Of a DNA stretch of 64,000 nt, positions 41,702 through 50,384 are shown piece by piece. Each line of letters begins with the position of its first letter. Within the stretch, counting starts at the first letter, position 1. The DNA comes from CAVVXX01 sp052389895 (GTDB lineage: Bacteria > Pseudomonadota > Alphaproteobacteria > Micropepsales > Micropepsaceae). The position numbers and the translations under genes were made by a program. The notes under the pieces are model-generated. The model saw only the letters and a program-made list of their open reading frames with translations. It was not told where the DNA came from and ran no database searches. The stretch is taken from contig JBQTHM010000022.1 of assembly GCA_052389895.1 (NCBI GenBank), positions 52,588-116,587 of the forward strand, given 5' to 3'.

Positions 41702-42654
41702 AGCAAGTCAAATACCTGTTCGAAACGGCCGGATTTTTTCTCATCATCGGCTTTTTCAAGTTGTTCGCCATAGATACCGCTTCGGCTATTGGCGGGTGGA
41801 TAGGGCGTAATTTTATCGCGCCGACCGGCATGTCGCGCCGCGCTTTGGCGAATTTGCACGCCGCGTTCCCCGACAAGAATGAAACAGAAATCCGAAATAT
41901 CATATCGGGCATGTGGGACAATCTGGGCCGCGTGATGGCCGAATATGCGCATCTTTCCAAACTGACATACATTGGTGAAAATCCGCGCATTGAAGTCGTC
42001 GGCCTCGAGAATTTGCGCGCCGCACAAGCGTACGGCAAAGGCATCTTGATTATTTCTGCACATTTCGCAAATTGGGAAATCATGCCGTGCGCGGCGCGCC
42101 AGTACGGGCTGCTGGGCGGCGTCGTCGTGAGACCAACGAACAACCCTTATGTGAGCCGCTGGCTTGACCGGCAGCGTTCGCGTTACGGAATGCCGGAACA
42201 GATCTCGAAAGGCGCCCAGGGCACGCGCCGTATTTTTTCGCTTCTGCGCAAGGGCGATTGTATACTTATGCTGGTGGATCAACGCACCAGCGAAGGCGTA
42301 CCCGCGCCTTTTTTCGGGCGCGAAGCGATGACGACGCCCGCCCCTGCCGCGCTTGCCATCAAGCTGGGCGCAGTCATCCTGCCGGTGTGGAACGAGCGCG
42401 TCGGCGGCGCGCGTTTCCGCATGCATGTGCAGCCGATAATTGAACGGCCGCGATCGGGCGACGAAGATCGCGATGTGCTCGCGTTCACCGCCAAGATCAA
42501 TGCATGGGTCGAGGCGCGCGTGCGGGAACGGCCCGAACAATGGCTCTGGATTCACCGGCGCTGGTCGGAAAAGGGATCAAAGCTGCGCAAGCGCGCTCAG
42601 TCCTTGGCGGGTGCAGGCGACGAGGCGGCCAACGAAGGATCGAGCCTCACCTGA
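41698..42654 (+). CDS. Lipid A biosynthesis acyltransferase (LpxL/HtrB family)
   Basis: A 318-residue membrane-bound acyltransferase that adds a secondary acyl chain to lipid A. One N-terminal hydrophobic helix is followed by the catalytic H122-x4-E127 motif (AHFANWE), as in LpxL, and by MLVDQRTSEGVPAPFFGR. The end, ERPEQWLWIHRRW, is the conserved tail. The last 58 bases overlap the 3' end of the convergent M23 peptidase gene. It is not possible to say which secondary chain it adds (LpxL, LpxM or the long-chain type). Confidence 0.92.
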   Translation: MKQVKYLFETAGFFLIIGFFKLFAIDTASAIGGWIGRNFIAPTGMSRRALANLHAAFPDKNETEIRNIISGMWDNLGRVMAEYAHLSKLTYIGENPRIEVVGLENLRAAQAYGKGILIISAHFANWEIMPCAARQYGLLGGVVVRPTNNPYVSRWLDRQRSRYGMPEQISKGAQGTRRIFSLLRKGDCILMLVDQRTSEGVPAPFFGREAMTTPAPAALAIKLGAVILPVWNERVGGARFRMHVQPIIERPRSGDEDRDVLAFTAKINAWVEARVRERPEQWLWIHRRWSEKGSKLRKRAQSLAGAGDEAANEGSSLT

Positions 42655-43436
42655 AACCAGTTCATCGCCCAGTGCAGATGCGGCCCTGTAGCACGCCCTG
42701 TTTTGCCGACTGCGCCGATCATGTCGCCGCGTTTCACGGTGCCGCCCGCCTCCACGTCCAGCCGGCTCATATGAAGGTACGTCGTGTTTACCCCGTGGCC
42801 ATGATCTAGAATAATTGTTCCGCCGGTCAAATAGAGGTCCGGCTCCGCTAGCGAGACTACGGCGGGCGCCGGCGCGCGCACGGGCCAGCCTTCCGGCGCC
42901 GCAATGTCCACACCCCAATGCGGCGCGCGCGGCTCGCCGTTCAAAACGCGGTGACTGCCATAGATGCCGCTGATAGGCCCTTGCGCCGGCCAATCGAGCC
43001 GTTCCGAAAACCAGATTTCGTCTGTGTCGCGCTTGCGCACTTCGCGCACCATCGCGGCCTCGCGTGCGATGCGTTGCTGGATTTCCGGCGGCGGCGAAAC
43101 CATGGCTTCCGGCAAGCCGGTAATCGTCTGAGTTTCATATGACCGAGTGATGGGATCAATTGTCGTGCGCTCACTGCGCCCGCCGGGAAATATTGCGCGG
43201 ACTGTTATCGGTTTCGTATCGTCGCGTCCTATGCCGAACGCGAAAAGGCCTTTTGAAACACGCACGCGTTCGCCGTCCACCCGGACGCGGGAGCCGAGCG
43301 GCACGCGGCCCAGCATCAGCGTGCCTTGAAGTGGCGCATCGCGGAACCAGAATACGCTCTCTTTGGCGTGCGTGGCCGGCGCGAGCAGCAATGCCGCGCC
43401 GCCAGCCAGCACCTCGCGCCGGGGCAGGCAATTCAT
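42597..43436 (-). CDS. M23 family metallopeptidase with Tat-like signal
   Basis: A 279-residue periplasmic peptidoglycan peptidase of the LytM type. The N-terminus carries a twin-arginine motif (PRREVLAGGAALLLAPATHA). The zinc residues are in HWGVDIAAPEG (H and D) and in GPHLHWAM (HxH). It has a beta-rich domain (about 25-110) before the peptidase domain (about 150-270). Such enzymes cut peptide cross-links or activate amidases. The ATG overlaps the DUF2093 stop by four bases. Its 3' end overlaps the lpxL-type gene on the other strand. Confidence 0.9.
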   Translation of the reverse strand: MNCLPRREVLAGGAALLLAPATHAKESVFWFRDAPLQGTLMLGRVPLGSRVRVDGERVRVSKGLFAFGIGRDDTKPITVRAIFPGGRSERTTIDPITRSYETQTITGLPEAMVSPPPEIQQRIAREAAMVREVRKRDTDEIWFSERLDWPAQGPISGIYGSHRVLNGEPRAPHWGVDIAAPEGWPVRAPAPAVVSLAEPDLYLTGGTIILDHGHGVNTTYLHMSRLDVEAGGTVKRGDMIGAVGKTGRATGPHLHWAMNWFQVRLDPSLAASSPAPAKD

Positions 43437-43660
43437 TTGGGCGTAAGCCCCTTTTCGCGCAATCGTTTCAGGGCAATGGCAGCGCTGGCATAGGGCTCCT
43501 GAAGATCCACACTCCAGTAGCGGAGCGATTCAAGCGGAATACGAACGCCCGTGACCGCGCAAACAACATAGGCGCCGGGTTTCTTCACGTGAAACTCGCC
43601 ATCGAGATACTCGACCTCAGCGGGGGTATCGAACTCAAAACCACGTTCCTGCCGATTCAT
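43433..43660 (-). CDS. DUF2093 domain protein
   Basis: A 75-residue protein of the alphaproteobacterial DUF2093 family. The core is AEVEYLDGEFHVKKPGAYVVCAVTG followed by IPLESLRYWSVDLQEPYASA. It is soluble and beta-rich at the start. The function is unknown. It sits between xseA (12-base gap) and the M23 peptidase (four-base overlap), the usual place for this family. Confidence 0.88.
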   Translation of the reverse strand: MNRQERGFEFDTPAEVEYLDGEFHVKKPGAYVVCAVTGVRIPLESLRYWSVDLQEPYASAAIALKRLREKGLTPK

Positions 43661-43672
43661 GCAGCCCTCGAC

Positions 43673-45106
43673 CTAGAACAGATTCCCCTGCCCGCCGCTC
43701 CTAGCGCGCACCGGAAGTTTAGCAAGCGGCTTTTCCTGTGGCGTCCCCGATGCGACGGCGGCGCGCTCGCCATCGGCAAAAGCCAGAGTCAGCCTTTCGC
43801 CGGCTATGACGGACTGGGCTCGCCGGCGCAGCCGTCCGTCCGCCCCGCGTACGAGCACAAAGCCGCGCCCGAGAACGGCACGGTAGCTGAGCGTATCGAG
43901 CACCCGGCCAAGTTCTGTCAGTTCGCGGTGGGCGTCGCCGATTTGCTTGGCGAAGCCACGGCGGAGCTGACCGGCCAATATGGAGACGCGTTCGCGGCCT
44001 CGTTGGATGTCCGCGCGAATGAGGCGCGGTCTGAGCAGCGCCGCTGACTCGCGAAAACGGATCGCGTGACGCTGCACGTTTCTGTGCAATGCCCGCGGTA
44101 GGCGCGCGCTAACCGCGTCGAAGCGTTGCTGCGGCAAGGCAAAAAGGGAATCCGGGCGCGGCAAAGCACGCGCAAGACCCTGCAACTTCTGCCTTCTCTG
44201 TTCCAGCGACCGCGCATTGGCCCGAAACAGACGGCGGGTCAAGCCAAGGACATTGTCCGTCAGTTCGGCGCGAACGGGGACCGCCATCTCGGCAGCCGCC
44301 GTCGGGGTGGGCGCTCGGCGGTCGGCGGCAAAATCGATCAGCGTCGTGTCGGTTTCGTGCCCGACGGCCGAAATGAGCGGGATGGTACATTCGGCGGCCG
44401 CACGCACGACGATCTCCTCGTTGAACGGCATCAAATCCTCGAACGAGCCTCCACCGCGCGCGACAATGATGACATCCGGGCGCTGAATGTCGCCGCCGGC
44501 ACGCAGCGCATCGAAGCCGCGAATGGCGGCTGCAACATCGCCTGCGGCGCGCTCGCCCTGCACACTCACCGGCCAAAGGAGGACATGCCGTGGAAAGCGG
44601 TCGGCCAGGCGATGAAGGATGTCCCGAATCACCGCGCCGGTAGGCGACGTTATGACGCCAATCACCTCGGGCAGATACGGAATGGGCCTCTTTCGCTCGG
44701 CATCGAACAGCCCCTCGGCCGCAAGCTTTTTCTTGCGCTCTTCCAGCATCGCCATGAGCGCGCCAAGGCCGGCAAGCTCCATCTGTTCGACGATGAGCTG
44801 GTATTTCGATTGGCCGGGATACGTCGTAAGCCGCCCCGTGCACACCACTTCAAGGCCCTGTTCCGGCTTGACCCTGAGGCGCGCGAATTGCGCCTTCCAT
44901 ACGCAGGCAGCCAGTACGGCGCGGTCATCCTTCAGATCGAAATAGCAGTGCCCGCTTGAGTGGCGGTGCACACGCGATAGCTCGCCGCGGACACGCACAT
45001 AGGAAAAGGACTCCTCTACAGTTCGCCGTAGCGCGGCCGATAGCTCGCTCACGCTGTATTCGGGCAAGTTCGAGGGCGTCGCGCCGCCGGTTGCTGCTTG
45101 GTTCAT
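43673..45106 (-). CDS. xseA: Exodeoxyribonuclease VII large subunit
   Basis: A 477-residue nuclease subunit that degrades single-stranded DNA together with XseB. An N-terminal OB-fold (about 15-115, with YVRVRGELSRVHRHSSGHCYFDLKDD) is followed by the catalytic domain, with GVITSPTGAVIRDI, IIVARGGGSFEDLMPFNEE and ISAVGHETDTTLIDFAADRRAPTPTAAAE. A helical C-terminal stalk follows. The small subunit gene, xseB, is about 17 kb away in this window. It is divergent from purD. Confidence 0.95.
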   Translation of the reverse strand: MNQAATGGATPSNLPEYSVSELSAALRRTVEESFSYVRVRGELSRVHRHSSGHCYFDLKDDRAVLAACVWKAQFARLRVKPEQGLEVVCTGRLTTYPGQSKYQLIVEQMELAGLGALMAMLEERKKKLAAEGLFDAERKRPIPYLPEVIGVITSPTGAVIRDILHRLADRFPRHVLLWPVSVQGERAAGDVAAAIRGFDALRAGGDIQRPDVIIVARGGGSFEDLMPFNEEIVVRAAAECTIPLISAVGHETDTTLIDFAADRRAPTPTAAAEMAVPVRAELTDNVLGLTRRLFRANARSLEQRRQKLQGLARALPRPDSLFALPQQRFDAVSARLPRALHRNVQRHAIRFRESAALLRPRLIRADIQRGRERVSILAGQLRRGFAKQIGDAHRELTELGRVLDTLSYRAVLGRGFVLVRGADGRLRRRAQSVIAGERLTLAFADGERAAVASGTPQEKPLAKLPVRARSGGQGNLF

Positions 45107-45180
45107 GCCGGAAATGATATAGGAATCGACTTGTCAGTGAACGCGAATTCCGCCCGGCGGGCGGCTGCAGGAGTTCTCAT

Positions 45181-46458
45181 TTGAAGGTCCTTCTCGTAGG
45201 CGGCGGCGGGCGCGAGCACGCCTTGGCGTGGGCACTATCGGCGAGCCCCTTGGTGTCCAAGCTTTACGTCGCGCCCGGCAACGCGGGCATCGCCGAGTGC
45301 GCCGAATGCGTGCCCATTCCGGCCATGGATTTGGACGGGCTGGTTCAATTTGCCCGCGATACGCGGATCGATTTTGCCGTCACTGGACCCGAAGCGCCGC
45401 TTGCCACCGGCCTGGCCGAACGGTTTGAGGATGAGGGGATCAAGGCGCTGGGACCCAGCGCCGCGGGCGCAAAACTTGAGTCTTCCAAAGGCTTCGTAAA
45501 AGAGATCTGCGCGGAAAGGGACATACCTACGGCGCGCGGGCGGCAATTCGATCGGGTTGAACCGGCCATCGCGTACGCTACCGGCCAGCCGCACCCTATC
45601 GTGATCAAGGCCGATGGCCTCGCCCAAGGAAAGGGTGTGGTCATTTCGCCCACGCCCGCCACAACGGGCCAAGCCATTCATGCGATGTTCGCAGGTGAAT
45701 TCGGCGAAGCAGGCCACCGCATAATCGTAGAAGAATTCCTGGAGGGCGAAGAGGCCAGCTTCTTTGTACTGACGGACGGCGAGCACATACTCCCGCTTGC
45801 CGGCGCACAGGACCACAAACGCGCCTTCGATCATGACGAAGGGCCAAATACGGGCGGCATGGGCGCCTACTCTCCGGCGCCCGTATTAGCGCCAAAGATC
45901 ATCGATGAAACGATATCGCGCATCGTTCGGCCGGCCGTCGAGGCGATGCGCGCGCGCGGCACGCCGTACCAGGGCGTACTCTATGCGGGACTGATGATCG
46001 CCCAGCAGGGCCCAAAGCTGATCGAATTCAATTGCCGCTTCGGGGATCCGGAATGCCAAGTGCTTATGCTGCGCCTCAAGTCGGATTTGCTTCCCGCATT
46101 GCTGGCTGCGCGCGACGGCGTACTGGGCTCCGTCGACTTGCGCTGGCGCGACGAGGCGGCGATCACCGTTGTCATGGCTGCCAAGGGCTACCCAGGCGGA
46201 TACCAAAAAGGAACCGAAATCCGCGGGCTGGAGGAAGCAGCAAAGGTGCCGGGCGTGCGTATCTTTCACGCGGGCACAGAACGCCAGGATGGACGGCTGC
46301 TCGCCAATGGCGGACGCGTCCTGAACGTGTGTGCGACCGGAAAGGACCTTCGCGAAGCGCGCGACTGCGCCTATCGCGCCATTGCGCGCATTCAATGGCC
46401 GGAGGGATTCTGCCGCAGCGACATCGGTTGGCGGGCGCTGCATCATCATCGCGCCTGA
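45181..46458 (+). CDS. purD: Phosphoribosylamine-glycine ligase (GAR synthetase)
   Basis: A 425-residue ATP-grasp enzyme of purine synthesis that joins glycine to phosphoribosylamine. It starts at a TTG directly before KVLLVGGGGREHALAW, the family's standard N-terminus; no ATG is nearby. ATP-grasp signatures include PIVIKADGLAQGKGVVI, IIVEEFLEGEEASFFVL, GPNTGGMGAYSPAP and LIEFNCRFGDPECQ. It also consumes glycine, the effector of the riboswitch elsewhere in this window. Confidence 0.96.
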   Translation: MKVLLVGGGGREHALAWALSASPLVSKLYVAPGNAGIAECAECVPIPAMDLDGLVQFARDTRIDFAVTGPEAPLATGLAERFEDEGIKALGPSAAGAKLESSKGFVKEICAERDIPTARGRQFDRVEPAIAYATGQPHPIVIKADGLAQGKGVVISPTPATTGQAIHAMFAGEFGEAGHRIIVEEFLEGEEASFFVLTDGEHILPLAGAQDHKRAFDHDEGPNTGGMGAYSPAPVLAPKIIDETISRIVRPAVEAMRARGTPYQGVLYAGLMIAQQGPKLIEFNCRFGDPECQVLMLRLKSDLLPALLAARDGVLGSVDLRWRDEAAITVVMAAKGYPGGYQKGTEIRGLEEAAKVPGVRIFHAGTERQDGRLLANGGRVLNVCATGKDLREARDCAYRAIARIQWPEGFCRSDIGWRALHHHRA

Positions 46459-46484
46459 ACTTGCCGCCATCGAAGGGGGACTCC

Positions 46485-47777
46485 ATGAAACGATCGATCG
46501 TAACTGCCGCCCTCGCCATGGTCGCCATTGCGTTTGCGCCCGCGCGCGCGGACACGCTCGTGTACTCGGGAACATTGCTTGCCAAACCCGGTTCGCCGCC
46601 AGACGCAAACCAGACGATTATTGTCGCGAAGGACCGCATCAAGGCGGTCCGGCCGGGCTTTATCTCGCCGAAGAAAGGGGACCGGGTCATTGATCTGCGC
46701 AACCGTTTCGTTCTCCCCGGCCTATTCGATTGCCATGTCCACTTGCTTGGGCAATTTGGCCCCGCCGAAAAATTGGAGCGGGTAACGGAATCCACCGCAA
46801 TGGTGGCGCTGCGGGGCGCATCGCATGCGGCGGCCACGCTTCGTGCCGGCTTCACGACGGTTCGCGACGTTGGCGAAATCGCAGGCGCAGGCGACGCGAT
46901 TTTTGCCTTGCGCGACGCCATCGCCAAAGATTATGTGCCGGGCCCCCGCATCATCGCGGCGGGCGCAATCGTTTCGCCCACAGGCGGGCACGGGCAAACC
47001 TATGGCTATCGCGAAGACGTCCTCGAGGTTTTTGCATCGAAGGGAATCTGCGATGGGCCAATAGAGTGCCGCGCCGCAACGCGCCGCCAGGTGGCGCGTG
47101 GCGCCGATGTTATCAAGCTCGTCGCAACCGGCGGCGTGCTGTCGGATATTTCGGCGGGTACGGGCCAGCAATTCTACGACGACGAACTTGAGGCGATCGT
47201 AAAGACCGCACACATGCTGGGACGCAAGGTCGCGGCGCATGCGCACGGAACTGATGGCGCCAATGCGGCCCTTCGCGCGGGTGTTGATTCTATCGAGCAC
47301 GGCACGTTCATGACAAATGAATCGTTCCGCCTGTTGCGGCAGAGCGGCGCTTATTACGTGCCCACCGTGCTGGCTGGGGTCACGGTCGGCGAAAGCGCCA
47401 AGCGCGGCAATTGGATGTCCCCTGCTATGCGTGCAAAAGCATTGGCCGTCGGTCCGCAAATCCTCCAAACCCTGCAGCGGGCGCATCAGGCCGGTGTAAA
47501 GCTTGCCTTCGGAACCGATACCGGCGTTTCGCGGCACGGCATGAACGCCCGCGAATTTGAATTGTGGGCGCAGGCGGGGGTTCCCGCCATGGAGGCGATC
47601 AAGGCCGCGACGCTATCCGCCGCCGATCTGACGGGCATGAGCAAGGATTTGGGCACGATCGAAGCCGGAAAATATGCCGATCTGATCGCGACTGCCGGCA
47701 GTCCGCTCGAAAAGATTTCCGAACTTCGCCAGGTCCGCTTCGTAATGAAGGCGGGCACCGTGTACAAGCAGCAATAG
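46485..47777 (+). CDS. Secreted amidohydrolase family protein
   Basis: A 430-residue metal-dependent hydrolase with a signal peptide (MKRSIVTAALAMVAIAFAPARA). Metal ligands in order are H84 and H86 (FDCHVHLLG), the bridging Lys in ADVIKLVATGG, His in KVAAHAHG, His in DSIEHGTF and Asp in LAFGTDTG. This is the imidazolonepropionase/Xaa-Pro or Xaa-Arg dipeptidase subgroup of the superfamily, often acting on dipeptides or lactone-like compounds in the periplasm. The substrate is unknown. A strong AAGGGGGA site precedes the ATG. Confidence 0.9.
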   Translation: MKRSIVTAALAMVAIAFAPARADTLVYSGTLLAKPGSPPDANQTIIVAKDRIKAVRPGFISPKKGDRVIDLRNRFVLPGLFDCHVHLLGQFGPAEKLERVTESTAMVALRGASHAAATLRAGFTTVRDVGEIAGAGDAIFALRDAIAKDYVPGPRIIAAGAIVSPTGGHGQTYGYREDVLEVFASKGICDGPIECRAATRRQVARGADVIKLVATGGVLSDISAGTGQQFYDDELEAIVKTAHMLGRKVAAHAHGTDGANAALRAGVDSIEHGTFMTNESFRLLRQSGAYYVPTVLAGVTVGESAKRGNWMSPAMRAKALAVGPQILQTLQRAHQAGVKLAFGTDTGVSRHGMNAREFELWAQAGVPAMEAIKAATLSAADLTGMSKDLGTIEAGKYADLIATAGSPLEKISELRQVRFVMKAGTVYKQQ

Positions 47778-47785
47778 CGGCCCTT

Positions 47786-48406
47786 ATGCTGCTTTTGCTT
47801 AGCGCTGCATTCCTGGTCGCGGGACTGGCGGCGTTTCCTTTTGATCGTCGCGTCGCCGAGTATTTCCGCCGTCATAAAAAAACACGCTGGAGACGCAACG
47901 TGCGCCGCACAACCGATTGGGCCAAGGGCGCCCACTGGTTGATCATTGGAGGCGTGCTGTTCATCGGCGCACATGGGGCGATGGCGCTGGGTTATGAGAG
48001 CGCAGAACTCCAAAACACCGCGGATGTCGCGGGCGCGCTGCTGTTGAGTCTGCTATTTGCCACCATTTCATTGCACACGATCAAGATTTTCGTCGGCCGC
48101 CGCCGCCCACGCGACCATTTCCAGCACGGGCTTTACGGCTTCGAGTTCTTCCGCTTCGAAACGCAGCACGATTCCTTCCCTTCCGGACACGCACTGACGA
48201 TTTTTTGCGTCGCCACCGTGGCCAGCGGCGCCTGGCCTGCCTTGACGCCCATCTGGTTCACGCTGGCCTTTCTTCTTGCGCTCACCCGCGCGCTTCTTGC
48301 ATCGCACTTCTTGAGCGACGTGCTCATCGGCGCAGCGTTGGGACTCATCGTGTCACGGCAGACGATGCTGTTATTCTTTCCCTCCATCGCGCCCGTCTGG
48401 TTCTAA
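47786..48406 (+). CDS. PAP2 family membrane phosphatase
   Basis: A 206-residue membrane protein with about five helices and the three PAP2 motifs: KIFVGRRRPRD (K-x6-RP), FPSGHAL (PSGH) and TRALLASHFLSDV (R-x5-H-x3-D). These enzymes remove phosphate from lipid phosphates such as undecaprenyl diphosphate or lipid A. The substrate is not clear. The start is eight bases after the amidohydrolase stop. Its stop overlaps that of the convergent tadA gene. Confidence 0.88.
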   Translation: MLLLLSAAFLVAGLAAFPFDRRVAEYFRRHKKTRWRRNVRRTTDWAKGAHWLIIGGVLFIGAHGAMALGYESAELQNTADVAGALLLSLLFATISLHTIKIFVGRRRPRDHFQHGLYGFEFFRFETQHDSFPSGHALTIFCVATVASGAWPALTPIWFTLAFLLALTRALLASHFLSDVLIGAALGLIVSRQTMLLFFPSIAPVWF

Positions 48407-48852
48407 CGCCGCGTGCGAAAGAAATTACTCAGAATAGTCCCCGCCTTTTCGAAGTTGCCCATACGCACGATTTCGGGCCGGTGATGGCAGGTGGGCTGGG
48501 AAAAAAAGCGCGGGCCGTGGTCAACTGCGCCGCCTTTAGGATCGGCGGCGGCAAACACCAGGCGCGCCACGCGCGCAAAACTTATCGCGCCGACGCACAT
48601 AGTGCAGGGCTCAAGCGTCACATAAAGCGTCGTACCGATAAGGCGTTCGTTTTTCAGTACGGATGCGCCCGCGCGCAGGCATAACATTTCGGCATGCGAC
48701 GTGGGATCGTGCAGTTCGATGACACGATTGCCTTGGCGCGCAACAACTGTGCCTTCCGGCGCGACCAAGACAGCGCCCACCGGGACTTCGCCACGGGCAG
48801 CCGCCGCTTCGGCCTCGGCCACGGCCATCTGCATAAACTCTTCGTCGGACAC
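48403..48852 (-). CDS. tadA: tRNA-specific adenosine deaminase
   Basis: A 149-residue zinc deaminase that makes inosine at the wobble position of tRNA-Arg. The active-site residues are H53 and E55 (HAEML) and C83 and C86 (PCTMC). I chose the GTG giving MSDEEFMQMAVAEAEAAAARGEVPVGAV, which matches the usual start; the ATG at 48834 would drop six residues. It is divergent from rluB (70 bases) and its stop overlaps the PAP2 gene stop. Confidence 0.93.
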   Translation of the reverse strand: MSDEEFMQMAVAEAEAAAARGEVPVGAVLVAPEGTVVARQGNRVIELHDPTSHAEMLCLRAGASVLKNERLIGTTLYVTLEPCTMCVGAISFARVARLVFAAADPKGGAVDHGPRFFSQPTCHHRPEIVRMGNFEKAGTILSNFFRTRR

Positions 48853-48922
48853 GTTTTCACATCTTGCGCGGCTACGGACGAAACAGTAACCGGAACCTGC
48901 AATTCCGCAACATGAGCTCGGC

Positions 48923-49669
48923 GTGACGGATGACAAGGACCAGCGGCAGCGCATCGCCAAGGTGATAGCGCGTGCAGGTGTGTGTTCACGCCGCGACGCT
49001 GAAAAGCTCATCGCGGAAGCCCGCGTCGCCGTAAACGGAGAGACCATTTCGACGCCGGCAGTGCTGGTGGATGAAGATGCCCTGGTGACAATAGACGGAA
49101 GGCCGCTGCCGCAGACGGCGCCGGCGCGCCTTTGGCGCTACCATAAGCCTGCAGGGCTTGTGACGTCGCATCGCGACCCGCAGGGGCGGCCGACCGTTTT
49201 CGCGCATCTTCCCAAAAGCCTGCCTCGGGTGATTTCGGTCGGCCGGCTCGATATCAATTCGGAAGGACTGCTGCTGCTGACAAACGACGGCGCGCTGGCA
49301 CGCAAACTCGAATTGCCTTCGGAAGGATGGACGCGGCGCTATCGGGTGCGCCTGTTCGGTAAGGTGAGCCAAAGCGATTTCGATGCGCTCGCAAACGGCG
49401 TCACGATCAAGGGCGTTCGCTTCGGGCCCGTAATCGCGGAACTCGAACGTGCGAAAGGCCCCTATGCGTGGGCCACGGTCAGCCTCAAGGAAGGCAAAAA
49501 CCGCGAAGTGAAACGGCTGATGGAGTATCTGGGTTTGAAAGTCGCGCGCCTCATACGCGTCGGCTTCGGGCCGTTTCATCTCGGCCAGATGCCGGAGGGC
49601 GCCGTTGAAGAAATTCCGCCCAGGATTTGGCGCGAGCAGCTCGGGCTGAAAAAGAACGCTCAGGGGTAG
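48923..49669 (+). CDS. rluB: Pseudouridine synthase (RluB/RsuA family)
   Basis: A 248-residue enzyme that isomerises uridine in rRNA. The N-terminal S4 RNA-binding domain (about 9-60, RIAKVIARAGVCSRRDAEKLI) is followed by the catalytic domain, with the catalytic Asp in VGRLDINSEGLLLLTNDG. The segment EGKNREVKRLMEYLGLKVARLIRVGFG is the family signature. It could act on 23S rRNA (RluB-like) or a near target. The start is GTG. Its 3' end overlaps that of pdxH by 10 bases. Confidence 0.9.
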   Translation: MTDDKDQRQRIAKVIARAGVCSRRDAEKLIAEARVAVNGETISTPAVLVDEDALVTIDGRPLPQTAPARLWRYHKPAGLVTSHRDPQGRPTVFAHLPKSLPRVISVGRLDINSEGLLLLTNDGALARKLELPSEGWTRRYRVRLFGKVSQSDFDALANGVTIKGVRFGPVIAELERAKGPYAWATVSLKEGKNREVKRLMEYLGLKVARLIRVGFGPFHLGQMPEGAVEEIPPRIWREQLGLKKNAQG

Positions 49670-50280
49670 AGATGCTCGCTCCGCCAGGGAGCTTGCGGGC
49701 TTTCGCGCCGGTAAAGCAGCCTGTCGTGCAGCCGAAACGGCCGGTTGCGCCAGAATTCGATTTCCAGCGGCTGGACACGATAGCCGCTCCAATAAGGAGG
49801 GCGCGGCACTTTTGTGAGCGCATATTTTGCCGCGAAGCGCGCGACCTCTTTTTCTAATGCGAACCGGCCCTCGAGCGGGCGCGACTGGCGCGAGGCCCAG
49901 GCGCCGATCTGGCTATCTTTTGGACGCGTCGCGAAATAGGCATCCGCCTCGGCGTCACCGACGAGGGCCGCAGGTCCGCGCACGCGCACCTGCCTGTCCA
50001 ACGATTTCCAGTAAAAGCAGAGCGCCGCCCACGCATTGGCGCGGATCTCGTCACCCTTGACGCTTTCCGTATTCGTGTAAAAGACAAATCCGTTCGCATC
50101 GATGTGTTTGAGAAGCACCACGCGCGCATTGGGGCGGCCGAGCGCGTCCGCAGTCGCAAGGGTCACCGCGTCGGGGTCGTTCGACTCCCTGGCCCGGGCC
50201 TCGGCAAACCAAGCCTCGAAGAGAGCGATCGGGTCCGAGGAGGCGTCGATTTCCGGGTTGAATGGCGATTCGTTATCCAC
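49660..50280 (-). CDS. pdxH: Pyridoxamine 5'-phosphate oxidase
   Basis: A 206-residue FMN enzyme that makes pyridoxal phosphate, the cofactor of GcvP, ThrC and others in this window. Family marks are RVVLLKHIDANGFVFYTNTESVKG (FMN binding), CFYWKSLDRQVRVRG, SQIGAWASRQSRPL and the end WRNRPFRLHDR...HLYP. I chose the GTG with a GGGAG site six bases upstream; the ATG at 50325 would add 15 residues. It is divergent from the Sel1 gene. Confidence 0.94.
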   Translation of the reverse strand: MDNESPFNPEIDASSDPIALFEAWFAEARARESNDPDAVTLATADALGRPNARVVLLKHIDANGFVFYTNTESVKGDEIRANAWAALCFYWKSLDRQVRVRGPAALVGDAEADAYFATRPKDSQIGAWASRQSRPLEGRFALEKEVARFAAKYALTKVPRPPYWSGYRVQPLEIEFWRNRPFRLHDRLLYRRESPQAPWRSEHLYP

Positions 50281-50384
50281 ACGGCGCTCCCAGCATGAAT
50301 GGCGGATTAGCACCTTCGGCCCCAAGCGGAAAGCGCCGCTCCCGCGCCTTCGCGGCGGATTGCGGATTTGCTAGCGTCTGGCGC

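Noticed and set aside
46032..47777. Long frame that would fuse a purD-overlapping segment to the amidohydrolase
   Set aside because: The amidohydrolase has its own ribosome site and signal peptide at 46485; the upstream part is purD in another frame.
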